DNA from: Diphasiastrum complanatum
Taxonomy: Eukaryota; Streptophyta; Lycopodiopsida; Lycopodiales; Lycopodiaceae
Length of the DNA stretch: 64,000 nt
NCBI GenBank assembly: GCA_029204225.1
Contig: CM055114.1
Span: forward strand, 17,773,849 to 17,837,848
Direction: 5' to 3'
Part shown: positions 43,797-55,097 of the stretch, in pieces
Layout of the letters: each line of letters begins with the position of its first letter
How positions within the stretch are numbered: the stretch's first letter is position 1
Position numbers and translations under genes: made by a program
The notes under the pieces: generated by a model
The model's database searches: none
What the model saw: only the letters and a program-made list of their open reading frames with translations
Told to the model about the DNA's origin: nothing

Positions 43797-44499
43797 AGTT
43801 ATGGACTCGGCTCATTACATTCGCCAACAAATAACTTTTTCATGTGCAGCTGCGACATATCGCAAATGTGCTATAATCACACTCCATGCAACTAAAAGAT
43901 AGCAAATGTGAATCACATCTTGGCATAATTTTGTGCTTGAAAATTAATCTTTGTGGCTAACACATTTGGAAATCATGTCACAAAATGCCTCTAAAGAGAG
44001 CATGAATCAAAATCGACTCGAGGCTTCTAAGAGAGCATAAATGAGAATCTAGTAAAATGCTCTAAACGAAAACAGTCCAATATTTTCAGTATGTCTGGCT
44101 TTCAAAGGAGAAGGCATACCGCACATGGCTGTGATGGATGCAACGATGTAGTTGAAACTAGCATTGTGAACGAACAAATTAAGCCCTCCAATGACAAAGA
44201 AAGTCCTTTGGCCTTATTATTCATTATTAGGCCATTTGGACATATTACTGGAGAGTGAGGGCCTTCTTGGAGGGTGCACTATTATCCCTCCCAGTTGGGC
44301 CCTAGCCACTAAAAGCTTCCTTTTAGGGCTTCCTCTTGGCTATAAGTAGGGAAACTGTGTCATTTGTCATTCAACTGATGATATTGATCTCGCTCTTTAG
44401 CCTCCTTAATCTCTCTCTTTCCTGCTTTCTAGGGTTAAGTCTTGCTTATGTGATGCTTTCATAGCTTAATTCTAGATCAGCTGTGGCTCTATTCGTAAC
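43797..44499 (+). repeat. Gypsy-4 3' LTR with foreign internal segment
   Basis: 703 bp. It starts after a GAGGAG purine tract, matches the 5' LTR at both ends (43797-43821 and 44206-44499), but carries 384 unrelated bases at 43822-44205 in place of 97 bases. No gene is seen in that segment. Confidence 0.88.
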
Positions 44500-44504
44500 T
44501 CTCA

Positions 44505-44799
44505 CCTACTACTGATGCTTTGACACATGTGAGCAATCCTTGGCACGTGTGAGATCACTCCTATCCATGTGAAATAGCTTTTTCTACCAATAAAATGATG
44601 CCAAGTGGCATATAGCAAGAAAACTAGATTTTGGCCATTTTAGCCACTAGATCTTAAATGAAATGGTATGTACAACCTATATGACTCATCTAAATGATAA
44701 ATGCATTTAATTCACACATGGGAACAGGCTCCACACATGTGTAAACATAATATGTACATGATTTTGGCCTAGATCAAGCATGATTTTGACATTTTCACA
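44505..44799 (-). repeat. Copia A 3' LTR, proximal part
   Basis: On the minus strand a GAGGAGGAG purine tract is followed by TGTGAAAATGTCAAAATC, the LTR start. It contains several CACATGTG or CACGTGTG elements. It is interrupted at 44504 by Gypsy-4 and continues at 38528. Confidence 0.8.
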
Positions 44800-44813
44800 C
44801 TCCTCCTCAAAAT

Positions 44814-47800
44814 CTAGCTTGGTAAATCTAGTATACATCTATCTACAACTCCAAGTGCTAATCTTAACTTCACAAATGGATCCTTTGCCAATGGTTTGGT
44901 AAGTATATCAGCAACACAATCTAAAGATGAAACATGGATGAGCTTGATCTCCTTTGCTTGTACCTTCTCTCTCACAAAGTGATGCGAAATCTCAATGTGC
45001 TTGGTTCGAGCATGGAAGATTGGATTGTTGGCAAGTTGTTGGGCTGCTTGATTGTCACAATAAATGCATGGAATATCTTCAGCCTTGATCACTTGAAGCT
45101 CCTCCAATAGTCTTCTTAGCCATATGATCTCCTTTGTTGTTGTTTTCATAGCTTTATACTCGGATTCGGTTGATGAAAGTGAGATAGTATCTTGCTTTTT
45201 GGAAAGCCAATATATGACTCCTCCACATAGGAATGTAGCAAAGGCACTTGTGGATCTTCTAGTCACTTTGTCACCTACAAAATCTGAGTCCGAATACGCT
45301 CTCAAACACAGATTAGTCCCTTGATATACTATGCCAAAGTTTCTAGTAGCCGAGATGTACCTTAACACTCTTCCAATGACATATTAGTGGACTTTGCATG
45401 TATTGACTCAATTTTCCAACACAAAAGCTAAGATCTGGTCTAGTGATGGTCAAATAGATCAAGGAACCAATAAGTTTTCTATAGGTAGTGATTTCCTCAA
45501 AGGATGCTTCATCACTTTCCTTAGAAACGTTTACATTTAGTTCCATGGGAGTTTCAACTCCTTTACAATCTTTCATGCCAAACTTTTCTAAGATGGATCC
45601 AGCATACTTAGGTTGACATATGAAAGTAAAGTCATTGCGTCTAGTAGCTTCTATTCCAAGTATGACCTTTAGAAGTCCTAGATCTACCATTTTAAACTCA
45701 CTAGACAAGGAAATTTTTACATCTATAATGCCATCATGATCATTTCCTGTGAGAATTATATCATCAACATATAAAACCAAAATGATGATCTTTCCATCAT
45801 AACATTTGTAGTACAATGATGGTTCATAAGAACTTACAACAAATCCAATGGAAATAAGATAAGAATGCAACCTAGAGTACCAAGCTCTAGGTGCTTGCTT
45901 GAGCCCATAAAGACTCTTCTTAAAAAAGCACACTTTGTCTTCTTCTCCATCTTTGATGAAGCCCTCGGGTTGGCACATGTAAATTTCCTCCTCCAAGAAT
46001 CCATTCAAGAAAGAATTTGTCACATCAAGTTGAAAGAGCTCTCACTTGAAAGAAGTAGCAAGGCATATGATCAATCTAATGGTTACAAGCTTTGCAACAG
46101 GAGCAAAGGTTTCATCATAATCTATGCCTTTGACTTGTAAAAAATCTTTTGCAAGTCTTGCTTTATACTTATGAATGGAACCATCTCGATTATACTTCAA
46201 TCTATATATCCATTTACAAATAAGAGGCTTCTTTCCATAAGGTAGATTAACAAGATCCCAAGTTTGATTTTGCAACAAAACATCAAACTCTACTTGCATA
46301 ACATCCTTCCAACTTTGAGACTTAATTGCTTCTTCAAAACATGTTGGTTCTTCAAGCATAGTAGTCAAGAAAGAATAAGAGGTGTGTAGTTGAGAATCTT
46401 CCCTTTGCTTTCCTTTGTCACTATAAGTGAGCCTTGATGGCTCGGCCCTCACTCTTGTTGATCTTCTTGGCACCTTTGGATCTTGAGCAAGATCCTCTTG
46501 GTCTTCAACTCCTTGAAGCTCCTCCTTGGCCATAGCATGATCACTGATAAGATGAGAGTTATTGGAAAGTACCTTCTCTTTGCCATTGAGAGATTCATCA
46601 AAAAGTACATCTCTACTTACAACAACTTTCTTGGTAATAGGATCAAATATCTTATATGCTTTACTATTTTCACTATAACCAACAAAGATGCCTTTAAATG
46701 AAGTAGCATCTTCCTTTTTCCTTACTTCTAAAGGAATGTGTACATAACAAGTACATCCAAAAAATTTCAAATCACTAAGATTTGGCTTTTTGCCATACAA
46801 TGCTTCGTAAGGTGTGAGACCTCCAATGGCACTATTAGTATTACATAGAAAGTTTGCACATAAAATAGCTTCTCCCCAAAATGAAATAGGAAGTGATGCA
46901 TCTAATCTCAATGCTTTAGCACACTCACATAGTGTTCTATTTTTCCTCTCGGCCACCCCATTTTGTTGTGGGGTGTATGTGCAAGTAAACTCTCTTCTAA
47001 TGCCATTAGTTTGACAAAACTCTTTCATACTATTGGAGATGTACTCCCCTCCATTATCACATCTTAATACTTTCAAGCTAGCATTAAGTTGCTTTTCTAC
47101 AAGAGTTTTGAACTTCACAAAGGTTTCAAACACTCCACTTTTCTTAGACAAGAGGTAAATCCAAGAGTATCTTGATTTATCATCAATAAAAGTGACATAC
47201 ATAAGAGCTCTACCATAAGATTCATGTGAAAAAGAGTGAACATCTGAGTGAATAAGATCAAGAGGAGAGTTAGATCTTGTCAAAGATCTCTTGAAAGGTT
47301 GCTTATGAGACTTGGAGAGTCCACAAGCTTCGCAAAGCTTGCCACACTTGGATATGGCTTTGGGAAGTCCAATTGCTAGCTCTTTGTTCACCATGGTCTC
47401 CATAGCTTTGTAGTTAGGATGGCCTAACCTCTTGTGCCATAGCTCCACTTGAGAGAACTCCTCCCTTGCCATGTTAACACTTCCAACCATCACATTAGCA
47501 TCCAACTTAAATAACCTTCCTTGCTTAAAGCCATTAGCAATACATTTATCATTCTTCAAGATGGAACATGCTCCATGCTTGAAATGAACATCTAATCCAC
47601 TATCCATAAGTTGACCAACACTTAACAAGTTCTTTGTAATAGAAGGTACATAAAGAACATTGTCTAGATCTACTTTCTTAGATGATCCAAGACATAATGG
47701 AATGGATCCAATTCCTACAATCTCACATTCTTGATCACTTGCAGTGACGATAAACTTCTTAGAGTTATTGTAAGAAAATAAGGTAGAAAAGTAGTCTTTT

Positions 47801-48022
47801 TGGTGAGTCATGTGGGAATTAGCCCCACTATCAATCCACCATGTGTTGTGATTAGATGTTTGTGCTAAGGAAGCCATCAAAGATAAGTTGCATTCATCCT
47901 CTACCTCAAGCACAAGGTTTCCATGGTTGTCCTTCTCTTGGGCATTCTTCTTCTTGTAACACTCGGATGCAAAGTGTCCTTTCTTACCACAGAAAAAACA
48001 CTTAAGCTTCTTCTTCTCCTTC
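44814..48022 (-). pseudogene. Copia A gag C-terminus to RNase H
   Basis: Starts within the gag zinc knuckle (CFFCGKKGHFASEC, about 47958-48000). Continues through protease WWIDSGANSHM, VLYVPSITKNLLSVGQ, pre-integrase LWHKRLGHPNYKAM with CEACGLSKSHK, integrase core (HSDVH, FIDDKSRYSW, LRCDNGGEY, NGVAERKNRTL), linker, RT (WIYRLKYNRDGSIHKYKARL, LDVTNSFLNGFLEEEIYM, LYVDDIILTG) and RNase H (SKKQDTISLSSTESEYKAM, HIEISHHFVREK). Defects are an in-frame TGA near 46040 in RT and a frameshift near 45365. The gag N-terminus, leader and 5' LTR are absent because Copia B sequence is joined at 48023. It is a different family from Copia B/D but in the same broad lineage. Confidence 0.92.
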
Positions 48023-50983
48023 TTACTTCATAAAAGGTGTCTTTTGAAGTGGTTTAGTAAGTAGATCAGCTACACATTCATTGCTTGGAACATGCTCCAA
48101 AGCAATCTCCTTGGCTTGCACCATTTCTCTCACAAAGTGATGGCATATCTCAATGTGCTTAGATCTTGCATGGAAGATTGGGTTAGATGCAAGGTGTTGG
48201 GCTGATATATTGTCATTGTAGATGATTGGTGCCTCCTCTGAATCCATGATCTTTAGTTCCACCAATAATCTCTTGATCCAAAGTACCTCCTTTGTAGTGG
48301 TTGTCAAAGCTTTGTACTCGGCCTCGGTTGAAGATAGAGATATAGTTTCTTGCTTTTTTGAAAGCCATGAAACCACACCTTCTCCTATGAAAGTTGAATA
48401 GGCACTTGTTGATTTCCTATTCCTCTTGTCCCCTGCAAAATCTGAATCACTAAATGCATGAAGGTTAATCACATCTCCTCTATATAGAATCCCAAAATCC
48501 AATGTACCCGAGATGTATCTTAGAATCCTCTTAGCCTTTTTCCAATGGATATTCAATGGCTTTTGCATGGATTGGCTCAACCTACATACACTAAAGCTAA
48601 GATCTGGTCTAGTTATAGTGATCCACATTAAGGAACCTATAAGTTGCCTAAACAAAGTGATGTCCATGAAGGATCTTTCATCATCTTCATTTGGCACTTT
48701 TACATCTTGCTCCATTGGTGTGTCAACACTTTTGCATACTTCCATCTTAAATTTCTTCAAAAGACTTTGAGCATAGTTTACTTGACTTATAAAGATAAAA
48801 TCAGACCCTCTAAGTACTTCTATGCCTAAGATGAAGTGAAGACACCCTAGATCTACCATCTTGAACTCTAAGGATAGATCTATCTTGAATTTTTCAATAC
48901 CATCAACACTATTTCCACTAATGATGATGTCATCTACATAAATGAGTAAAAGTACAATACCAACATCATCAAACTTAATATAAAGAGTAGGATCATATTC
49001 ACTTTGAACAAAAGAAAGTGAAATAAGATAGCAATGTAGTCTTGAATTCCAAGATCTCGAGGCTTGCTTCAAGCCATAGATGCTTCTTTGGAGATGGCAT
49101 ACTTTGTTTTCCATTCCATGCTTGATGAGCCCTTTTGGCTGCTCCATATAGATATCCTCTTCCAAAAAACCATTCAAGAAAGCATTAGAGACATCCATTT
49201 GACATAGAATCCATCCAAAATGTGATGCAAGTGCAATGATTAGTCTTATTGTGACCATCTTGGCCACGGGTGCAAAAGTTTCCTCATAGTCTATCCCTCT
49301 CTCTTGAGCATAACCTTTTGCAACTAATCTTGCTTTATGTTTGTTAACACTCCCATTTGCATTCAACTTAAGCTTGAAGACCCACTTGCATCCTATTACA
49401 TTCCTTTGAGGTCTCTCAACAAGCAACCAAGTTTCATTCTCAATCAAGGCATCATACTCATCCAACATAGCTTTATACCATTCTTTGGAGTTCAATGCAT
49501 CTTCAACATTAGACGGTTCTTCAAAACTAGATAAAGCATAAGAAGTGGATGAGATACCCTCAACTTGCTGTCCTTTGCCTTGATATGTGAGCCTTGATGG
49601 CTCCACTTTTGCCCTTGAAGATCTCCTTGGTGTGATAGGTGGGTTTGGTGCTTGCTCCTCCATGAGCTCCTCCTCAAAACCAAGATCTTGCTCCTCGGCC
49701 ATCTTCTTCTTGATTGTTGGAGCACTTGACCCTTCTACAAGCATATGCATATGATGTTCATCAAAGATGACATCCCTTGAAACAACAAATTTGTTCAAGG
49801 ATGGGAGATAGACTTTGTAGCCCTTGCTTGAGCTTGCATATCCAAGCATGATCCCTCTTGTGGAAGATGGATCCTCCTTGGTTCTTGTTTCCAATGGCAC
49901 ATGCACATAACATATACACCCAAAAACTTTCAAGTGATTAAGATTGGGTTTCTTTCCATACAACATCTCATAAGGAGTTTTGCCTTCAATGGCTTTGCAA
50001 GACACCCTATTCATCAAGTAGTTTGCACATACAAGAGACTCACCCCAAAAGGATTTGGGCAAACAAGCATCTAATCTTAAAGCCTTAGAACATTCACATA
50101 ATGTTCTATTCCTTCTTTCAGCAACTCCATTTTGTTGAGGAGTGTAAGGACAAGAAGTCTCTTTCTTGATCCCTTCCTCCTCACAAAAGGCCTTGAACTC
50201 ATTGGAGATGAATTCTCCACCATTGTCACTTCTAAGAATCTTGATGCTATGATTATGATGCTTTTCCACAAACAACTTGAACTTTACAAAAGTATCAAAT
50301 ACTTGAGACTTGAAGGAAAGTAAGAACACCCAACAATATCTTGAGTAGTCATCAATGAAGGTTAAAAACATGGATGAACCTCTATTAGATTTGGTGCTAG
50401 CAATGTGCACATCCGAGTGTATGAGTTCAAGAGGATGAGATGACTTTGTGATGGAGTTAGGAAACACCTTCTTATGTGCCTTGGATAAGGCACAAGCTTC
50501 ACAAACCTTGTCTTCCTTCCCAATAGACCTTGGTAGGCCTAAAGCATACTCCTCCTTGATCATAGCCTCCATGGAACCCGAGTTGACATGTCCAAGTCTT
50601 TTGTGCCATAAAGTAAAGGTAGATATCTTGCTCTTCTCGGCCAACATGACAACATTAGTATTCACAAATGCATCCAGCTTACAAAGTTTGCCAAGTCTAG
50701 TGCCCTTAGCCACTATCTTACCCTTCTTCTTGATGAAACATTCATTTGAAGCAAAGTCAACATTGAAACCATTGTCTACCATTTGGCCAACACTTACTAG
50801 ATTCTTTGTTATTGTAGGAATGTACAAAACACCTTCTATGTTGATCTTTTTGGAAGATCCTAAGCAAAGGGGAATGCTACCAACTCCTTCAATCTTACAA
50901 GCTTCATCATTTGCTGTATAGATAGACTTTATAGGTCCATCATAAGATAAGAGAGAAGAGAAAAACTCCCTTTTACTAGTCAT
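48023..50983 (-). pseudogene. Copia B pol (protease end to RNase H)
   Basis: 986-codon open frame with no internal stop. Order: VLYIPTITKNLVSVGQ, LWHKRLGHVNSGSM, CEACALSKAHK, HSDVH, FIDDYSRYCW, NGVAERRNRTL, an integrase-RT linker with PRRSSRAKVEPSRLTY, RT (KHKARLVAKGYAQERGIDY, FLNGFLEEDIYM, LLIYVDDIIISG) and RNase H (SKKQETISLSSTEAEYKAL). It keeps the eight residues before EETFAPVAK that Copia D lost. It ends at a TAA made by the junction with Copia A. It is the longest intact retroelement frame in the window. Confidence 0.93.
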
Positions 50984-51953
50984 GTGTGAACTAGCACCCG
51001 AGTCAATCCACCAAGGATCTTCTCCTTTGAAGCTTGTTCAAGAAAATACGGACATCATGAGAGAGTGCTCATGTGAACTCTCCTCCTCCTCCTCTTTGCT
51101 CATGTTGGCTTGGCTTTGATCTTGCTTCCTCTTGAAGCATTCCGAGGCATAATGCCCCATCTTGCTACAATAGTAGCACTTCACCTTTGATTTGTCCTTC
51201 TTGACTTTGGTGGTTGATGGAGATGCCTTTGGGGGTCCTTCTTGATCCTCAAGCTTTGTAGACTTCTTGAATGTTGATCCTTTGCCTTTGGACTTGCCTT
51301 TGCCTTTGGTGAAGAGAGCTTGGTCATCTCCACCTTGGATGGAAAGCCTATCCATCCTCTCTTGCATTTGGCTCCTTCTTGATTCCTCGGCCATGAGTGT
51401 GCCTTGGAGTTCTTCAAGTATGGGTAGCTTACCCATAATTGCATATCCCTGAACCAAATTGTCAAATTCAAAGCTTAGTCCATTCAATATGAGTTGAACA
51501 AGCTCTTCATCCTTCTTCATCCTTGATAGGGTCACCTATAAAGGCTAGCTCTTTGTTCAATTCCTTTACTCTTAGGACAAAAGTATGTGCACTCTCTCCT
51601 TTCTTTTGATAGCTTCTATAGATTTGATTCTTCAAAGCTAACATTCTAGTTTGGTTCTTGGATTCATAGACCTTTTGCAAAGTCTCTCAAGCATCTTGAG
51701 CTGAAGTGCAATCTCCTACCTCTCTTAAGAGTTCGTTTGCAACATTCATTTTTATGCAATGTAGTGCAACATTGCACCTCTTGATGTATTTGGCTTTTTC
51801 TTGAGGATGAATAGGTTCACCCTCCTTACCATTTACAATTTCCATCAGATCTTGCATGATCATGATAGATTCCATTCTAACTTTCCATATGGAATAGTTA
51901 GTTTTGTTGAGCCTTTCATTAGTATCCAAAAGATATGCATTTATAGATGCCAT
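50984..51953 (-). pseudogene. Copia B gag and protease start
   Basis: ATG at 51951-51953 (YSIWKVRMESIMIMQDL). An in-frame TGA near 51687 replaces a Trp codon that is intact in Copia D. A 10-bp direct duplication near 51520 shifts the frame. A CCHC knuckle CYYCSKMGHYASEC lies near 51150-51190. A second in-frame TGA at about 51038 precedes the protease motif WWIDSGASSHM. Compared with Copia D the knuckle is present here, so the two copies carry complementary defects. Confidence 0.9.
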
Positions 51954-52751
51954 CTAGTCTCCTAATCAAGGACTTGACACAAATGAAGGTTACTTCTATT
52001 GATTTGATTGAAGGTCTACCTTATCCCACTTCTTAGGGACCTGAAAAGATCAGTAATAGACTTCCTATAAAGATATAAGAATGATCTCTAACAAAATCAA
52101 ATCATAGAATACTAGAAACAATGCACTTGCTTGATTGAAGTAGACAATACTAGTAGAATTGCCCCTCTTTCTATAAAGAACATTAAAGCTTCCAAATGAT
52201 CTGATCAAGAGTGAATTTCAGCAACCTAATATACTTCCAAAATCACTTGTAAAAGATCTAAATGAAACTTAATGAGGATGCAACACAATCTACTATCCAA
52301 TCACAAGCAAAAAATGATCAAAATTGATGAAAAATTGATCTAATTTGGTGCATAAGTCAAGCAATGGTTGGACTGAACCTAAATCACTTTAGGAGGTGTC
52401 TACTACACCTTAGAACAGCCTTGAAGAGTCCCCAAAATTCTGATCTTCCCTCTCCTTGAATGCTAGAAAGCCTCCTCTATGAAATCACCTCCAAAACTTG
52501 CTTAGAAATCAATGCTTGGAGCAAGCAAAACTTGCTATCTTGGTAATGTGAATTGAATTCAACTTTGCCTCTGGTTTTAGACACCTAAACACCTGAAAAT
52601 GAAGTCACACAACACCAATCTCCAATGTATTTGACTCACTTTGAGTTCTAGAATCAATACTAGATGCTAAGATCCAATCTACACAAGATTTAGATCAAAA
52701 ATTGTGATCAAATTGAATGAAAACCAAGGATTTAGCTCATTTCAGCCTTTA
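51954..52751 (-). other. Copia B leader
   Basis: Untranslated leader matching that of Copia D for most of its length. The part next to the primer-binding site (about 52600-52751) is absent from Copia D. No gene seen. Confidence 0.8.
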
Positions 52752-52764
52752 GGCTCTGATACCA
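52752..52764 (-). promoter_or_regulatory. Copia B primer-binding site
   Basis: The minus strand reads TGGTATCAGAGCC directly adjoining the LTR, the initiator tRNA-Met type site. Confidence 0.88.
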
Positions 52765-53446
52765 TGTAAAAATTACAGCAAATAAGGATTCTAAAACACT
52801 TGAAATGATGAGGGAAACAATAGATTATGATTTCATAAGATTAGCACAAGTTGAACCATCAAAATCCATCAAAAATCTATGCTTGAACCTCACTAAATGG
52901 CCCAAATCCTTGAAGAAGGCTTCACACGTGTGAAAGTACGGCCTCTCACAGTCTGAGTACTGTACACCAGACCTACATTCAATCCTATAATCATTAGTAA
53001 TCACAAGTACTCAAACAATTATGAACATAGAGAGCAATTGCACCATTATGAGAGAAAAAACATGAAATTGCTTGATTGATTTTGGTGAGATATCATCACC
53101 TATATATACATGATCCATCACGATTTTGGACAGGTATGAGTAGCCCTAAACCTATCCCTAATTCTAATTTTGGTGGATCTTTCATCCCTACCAAGTTAGG
53201 GTCGGAATCTTGGAGATCCCTCAACAATGCAAAAATTACCAAAAATAGCTCCTATTTTTTCTCCCTTGTATCTAAGCATAATTTGGACTCATTCCAAAGG
53301 TTCTAACACTTAGGTCTACTTGAGAACATCCTTATGAATGGAATCCTATGCTATTTGGCACGTGTGACAAGCCACATCATGACCATCTAACTATTTACAA
53401 GTCATATGACCAAAACTAGTCAAGCTAGAATTGTGAATTTTTAACA
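52765..53446 (-). repeat. Copia B 5' LTR
   Basis: 682 bp, TG...CA ends, same family and length as the Copia D 3' LTR (24959-25641). It includes the palindrome TTCACACGTGTGAA at 52921-52934 and GGCACGTGTGAC near 53358. Confidence 0.93.
52921..52934. promoter_or_regulatory. Palindrome TTCACACGTGTGAA (Copia B LTR)
   Basis: Perfect 14-bp palindrome with a CACGTG core, identical to that in the Copia D 3' LTR. A regulatory role is inferred from the core motif only. Confidence 0.5.
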
Positions 53447-53600
53447 AGACATAGAGCTGAAGATTGGGAATATCAACACGGAACATCAACTCCTTAGTTG
53501 CAAAATTTTCATAAGCCTGGTACATCAGGTAGAGGCTCTGATGGCCCTCCCATTTAGGAATTTGGAACTCGAACAACTAGAAGAGCATATCAGCTTGATT
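53447..53600 (-). pseudogene. Unknown coding remnant interrupted by Copia B
   Basis: An open minus-strand stretch encodes FEFQIPKWEGHQSLYLMYQ followed by ATKELMFRVDIPNLQLYV and is cut by the LTR end at 53446. It does not match other proteins in the window by eye. It may be the former insertion target of Copia B. Confidence 0.35.
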
Positions 53601-55097
53601 ATACCACTAGAACATGGCACTATGTTCACATGAAACCAATTTCAATTACGGAGGCATCTCTGGTACCTCTGCACTACGTTCAGAATCTAATTCTACCATT
53701 TCTTCTTTGGGGAGTCTCTGTGGTATCGAGATTTCAAAGGTATCGAAAAGTATTCAGACTCAAAAAATGCCCAAACTCAAAAAGCAAATAGACTCGGAAA
53801 AAAAATGTTTAAACTTGAAGAACAATAGACTCGAAAATTGAGTTTAGTTGGATAGACTGTGGCGGATGCAATGAAACGAGAAAAGTAGAATGTCGGATGG
53901 AGACGAGAGAGACTAAGCGGATGTAGTTCGAAGACGGAACTGGATGCAAAAAACACAGGATGGCAGCTAGATGCAGATGAAGCAGATGGCGGATATAATT
54001 TGGCGGATACAAAAAAAAAAAAAAAATTGTCGGTTGAAACTGTTTGTTGAGCGTAGGCGGATGCAATCTGAGATAGACACTTACAAATAGAGGGTACTTG
54101 TGCGAGATGGTGGATGTAGATAGACCTGAAGACGACACATGCAGATGGCAGATGGACTTGGCGGCTGCAAGTGACGAATAGAATTGATGACAAATGCAAA
54201 GAATAAATGAAAGAATTTGTGAGAGCGGTAATTCGGATCAGAAATCCTGAAAAGCGCTAGAGATTTGTGAATCTGCCGATGAATTTATAGGAAAAAATTG
54301 AGGACAGTTGTCGGATGCAAGTTATCATGGAAACTGGTGGATGGAACTCAGGGTCAAAAAACAACAAGGGCTCGAAAAAATGAGAGTGACTCGAGAAAAC
54401 AATGTATCGAAAAAATGTCTAACGGATAAAAAAAACTAATGATTCGAAAATTATTAACGTGAAAAAATGATAAATCGAAAAACGGTACAGTATTGAAAAC
54501 ATTTTACAAAGACTCAACAAATTGAAAAGTATCGAAAAAATTGTAAAAAGACTCAGAAATTGTAAGACTCGAAAAAATGCAGACTCGAAAAATACAGACT
54601 CGAAAAAATCCAGACCTGAAAAAATCCAATTTTTTTTAGTCGATTCAGACTCGAAAAAATTTGAAAAAATTTGAGCTGACTCGAAAAAAAATCTCGGCTT
54701 TTTCGAGTCCGTCCAGACTTGAAGAAATCTGAAAGAATTTTGAGTCTTTTTTCTTTTAGTGTGGTTTTTCAGAAAATCTCAAGTATCGAAAAATATACAA
54801 TATCAAAAAAAAAATACAAACTATCGAAAAATTTCAAAGTATGGCAAATTTACAAGGGATCAAAAAACAACAAGTATCAAAAAAATTACGAAGGATAAAA
54901 AAAAAAAAAATTGAGCCCGTCCTTAAAAATCGAGCCTTCATATATTTTTTATTTTCCAAAAGTAAGTATCATACCAACGGTTTTCGAAAGATGTAGTAGG
55001 AATATACATGGAAAAAATACAAGGAAAAAAAATAACTCTAATCATTAGACATAGAAAATTGATCAAAGAGAAGAAAAAAAAAATCCGGAAGTCCTTC
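53601..55097. repeat. AT-rich array with GACTCGAAAAA and GGATGCAA motifs
   Basis: Degenerate short-motif array: CGGATGC-type motifs dominate at 53850-54330, then CTCGAAAAA-type motifs at 54360-54900. Both are the reverse complements of the motifs dominating 61490-63080. It lies just past the pol stop of Gypsy-3, so it may include that element's 3' LTR. No gene seen. Confidence 0.55.

Larger units (their letters stand above)
38529..44499 (+). mobile_element. Gypsy-4, chromodomain Gypsy (chromovirus type)
   Basis: About 6.0-kb Ty3/Gypsy element with LTRs beginning AGTTATGG and ending TTCGTAAC. It has a TGGTATCAGAGC primer site, gag with a CCHC knuckle, protease, RT, RNase H, integrase and a C-terminal chromodomain. 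A perfect 5-bp duplication TCTCA flanks it (38524-38528 and 44500-44504). It is inserted in the 3' LTR of the minus-strand Copia A. Confidence 0.93.
48023..53446 (-). mobile_element. Copia B, 5' complete, 3' truncated
   Basis: Minus-strand sister of Copia D with a complete 5' LTR (52765-53446), primer-binding site, leader, gag and pol up to TPFMK near the end of RNase H. The final pol codons and the 3' LTR are absent, and the sequence passes directly into the gag of Copia A. Confidence 0.92.

Noticed and set aside
40190-43895. Long hydrophobic plus-strand frames overlapping Gypsy-4 that look like membrane proteins
   Set aside because: They are alternative frames of T-rich gag-pol codons; the gag-pol frames carry the recognised motifs.
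52752-52764. tRNA-like sequence
   Set aside because: Only 13 bases matching a tRNA 3' end beside an LTR: a primer-binding site, not a tRNA gene. The same applies at 17284, 29627 and 38947.
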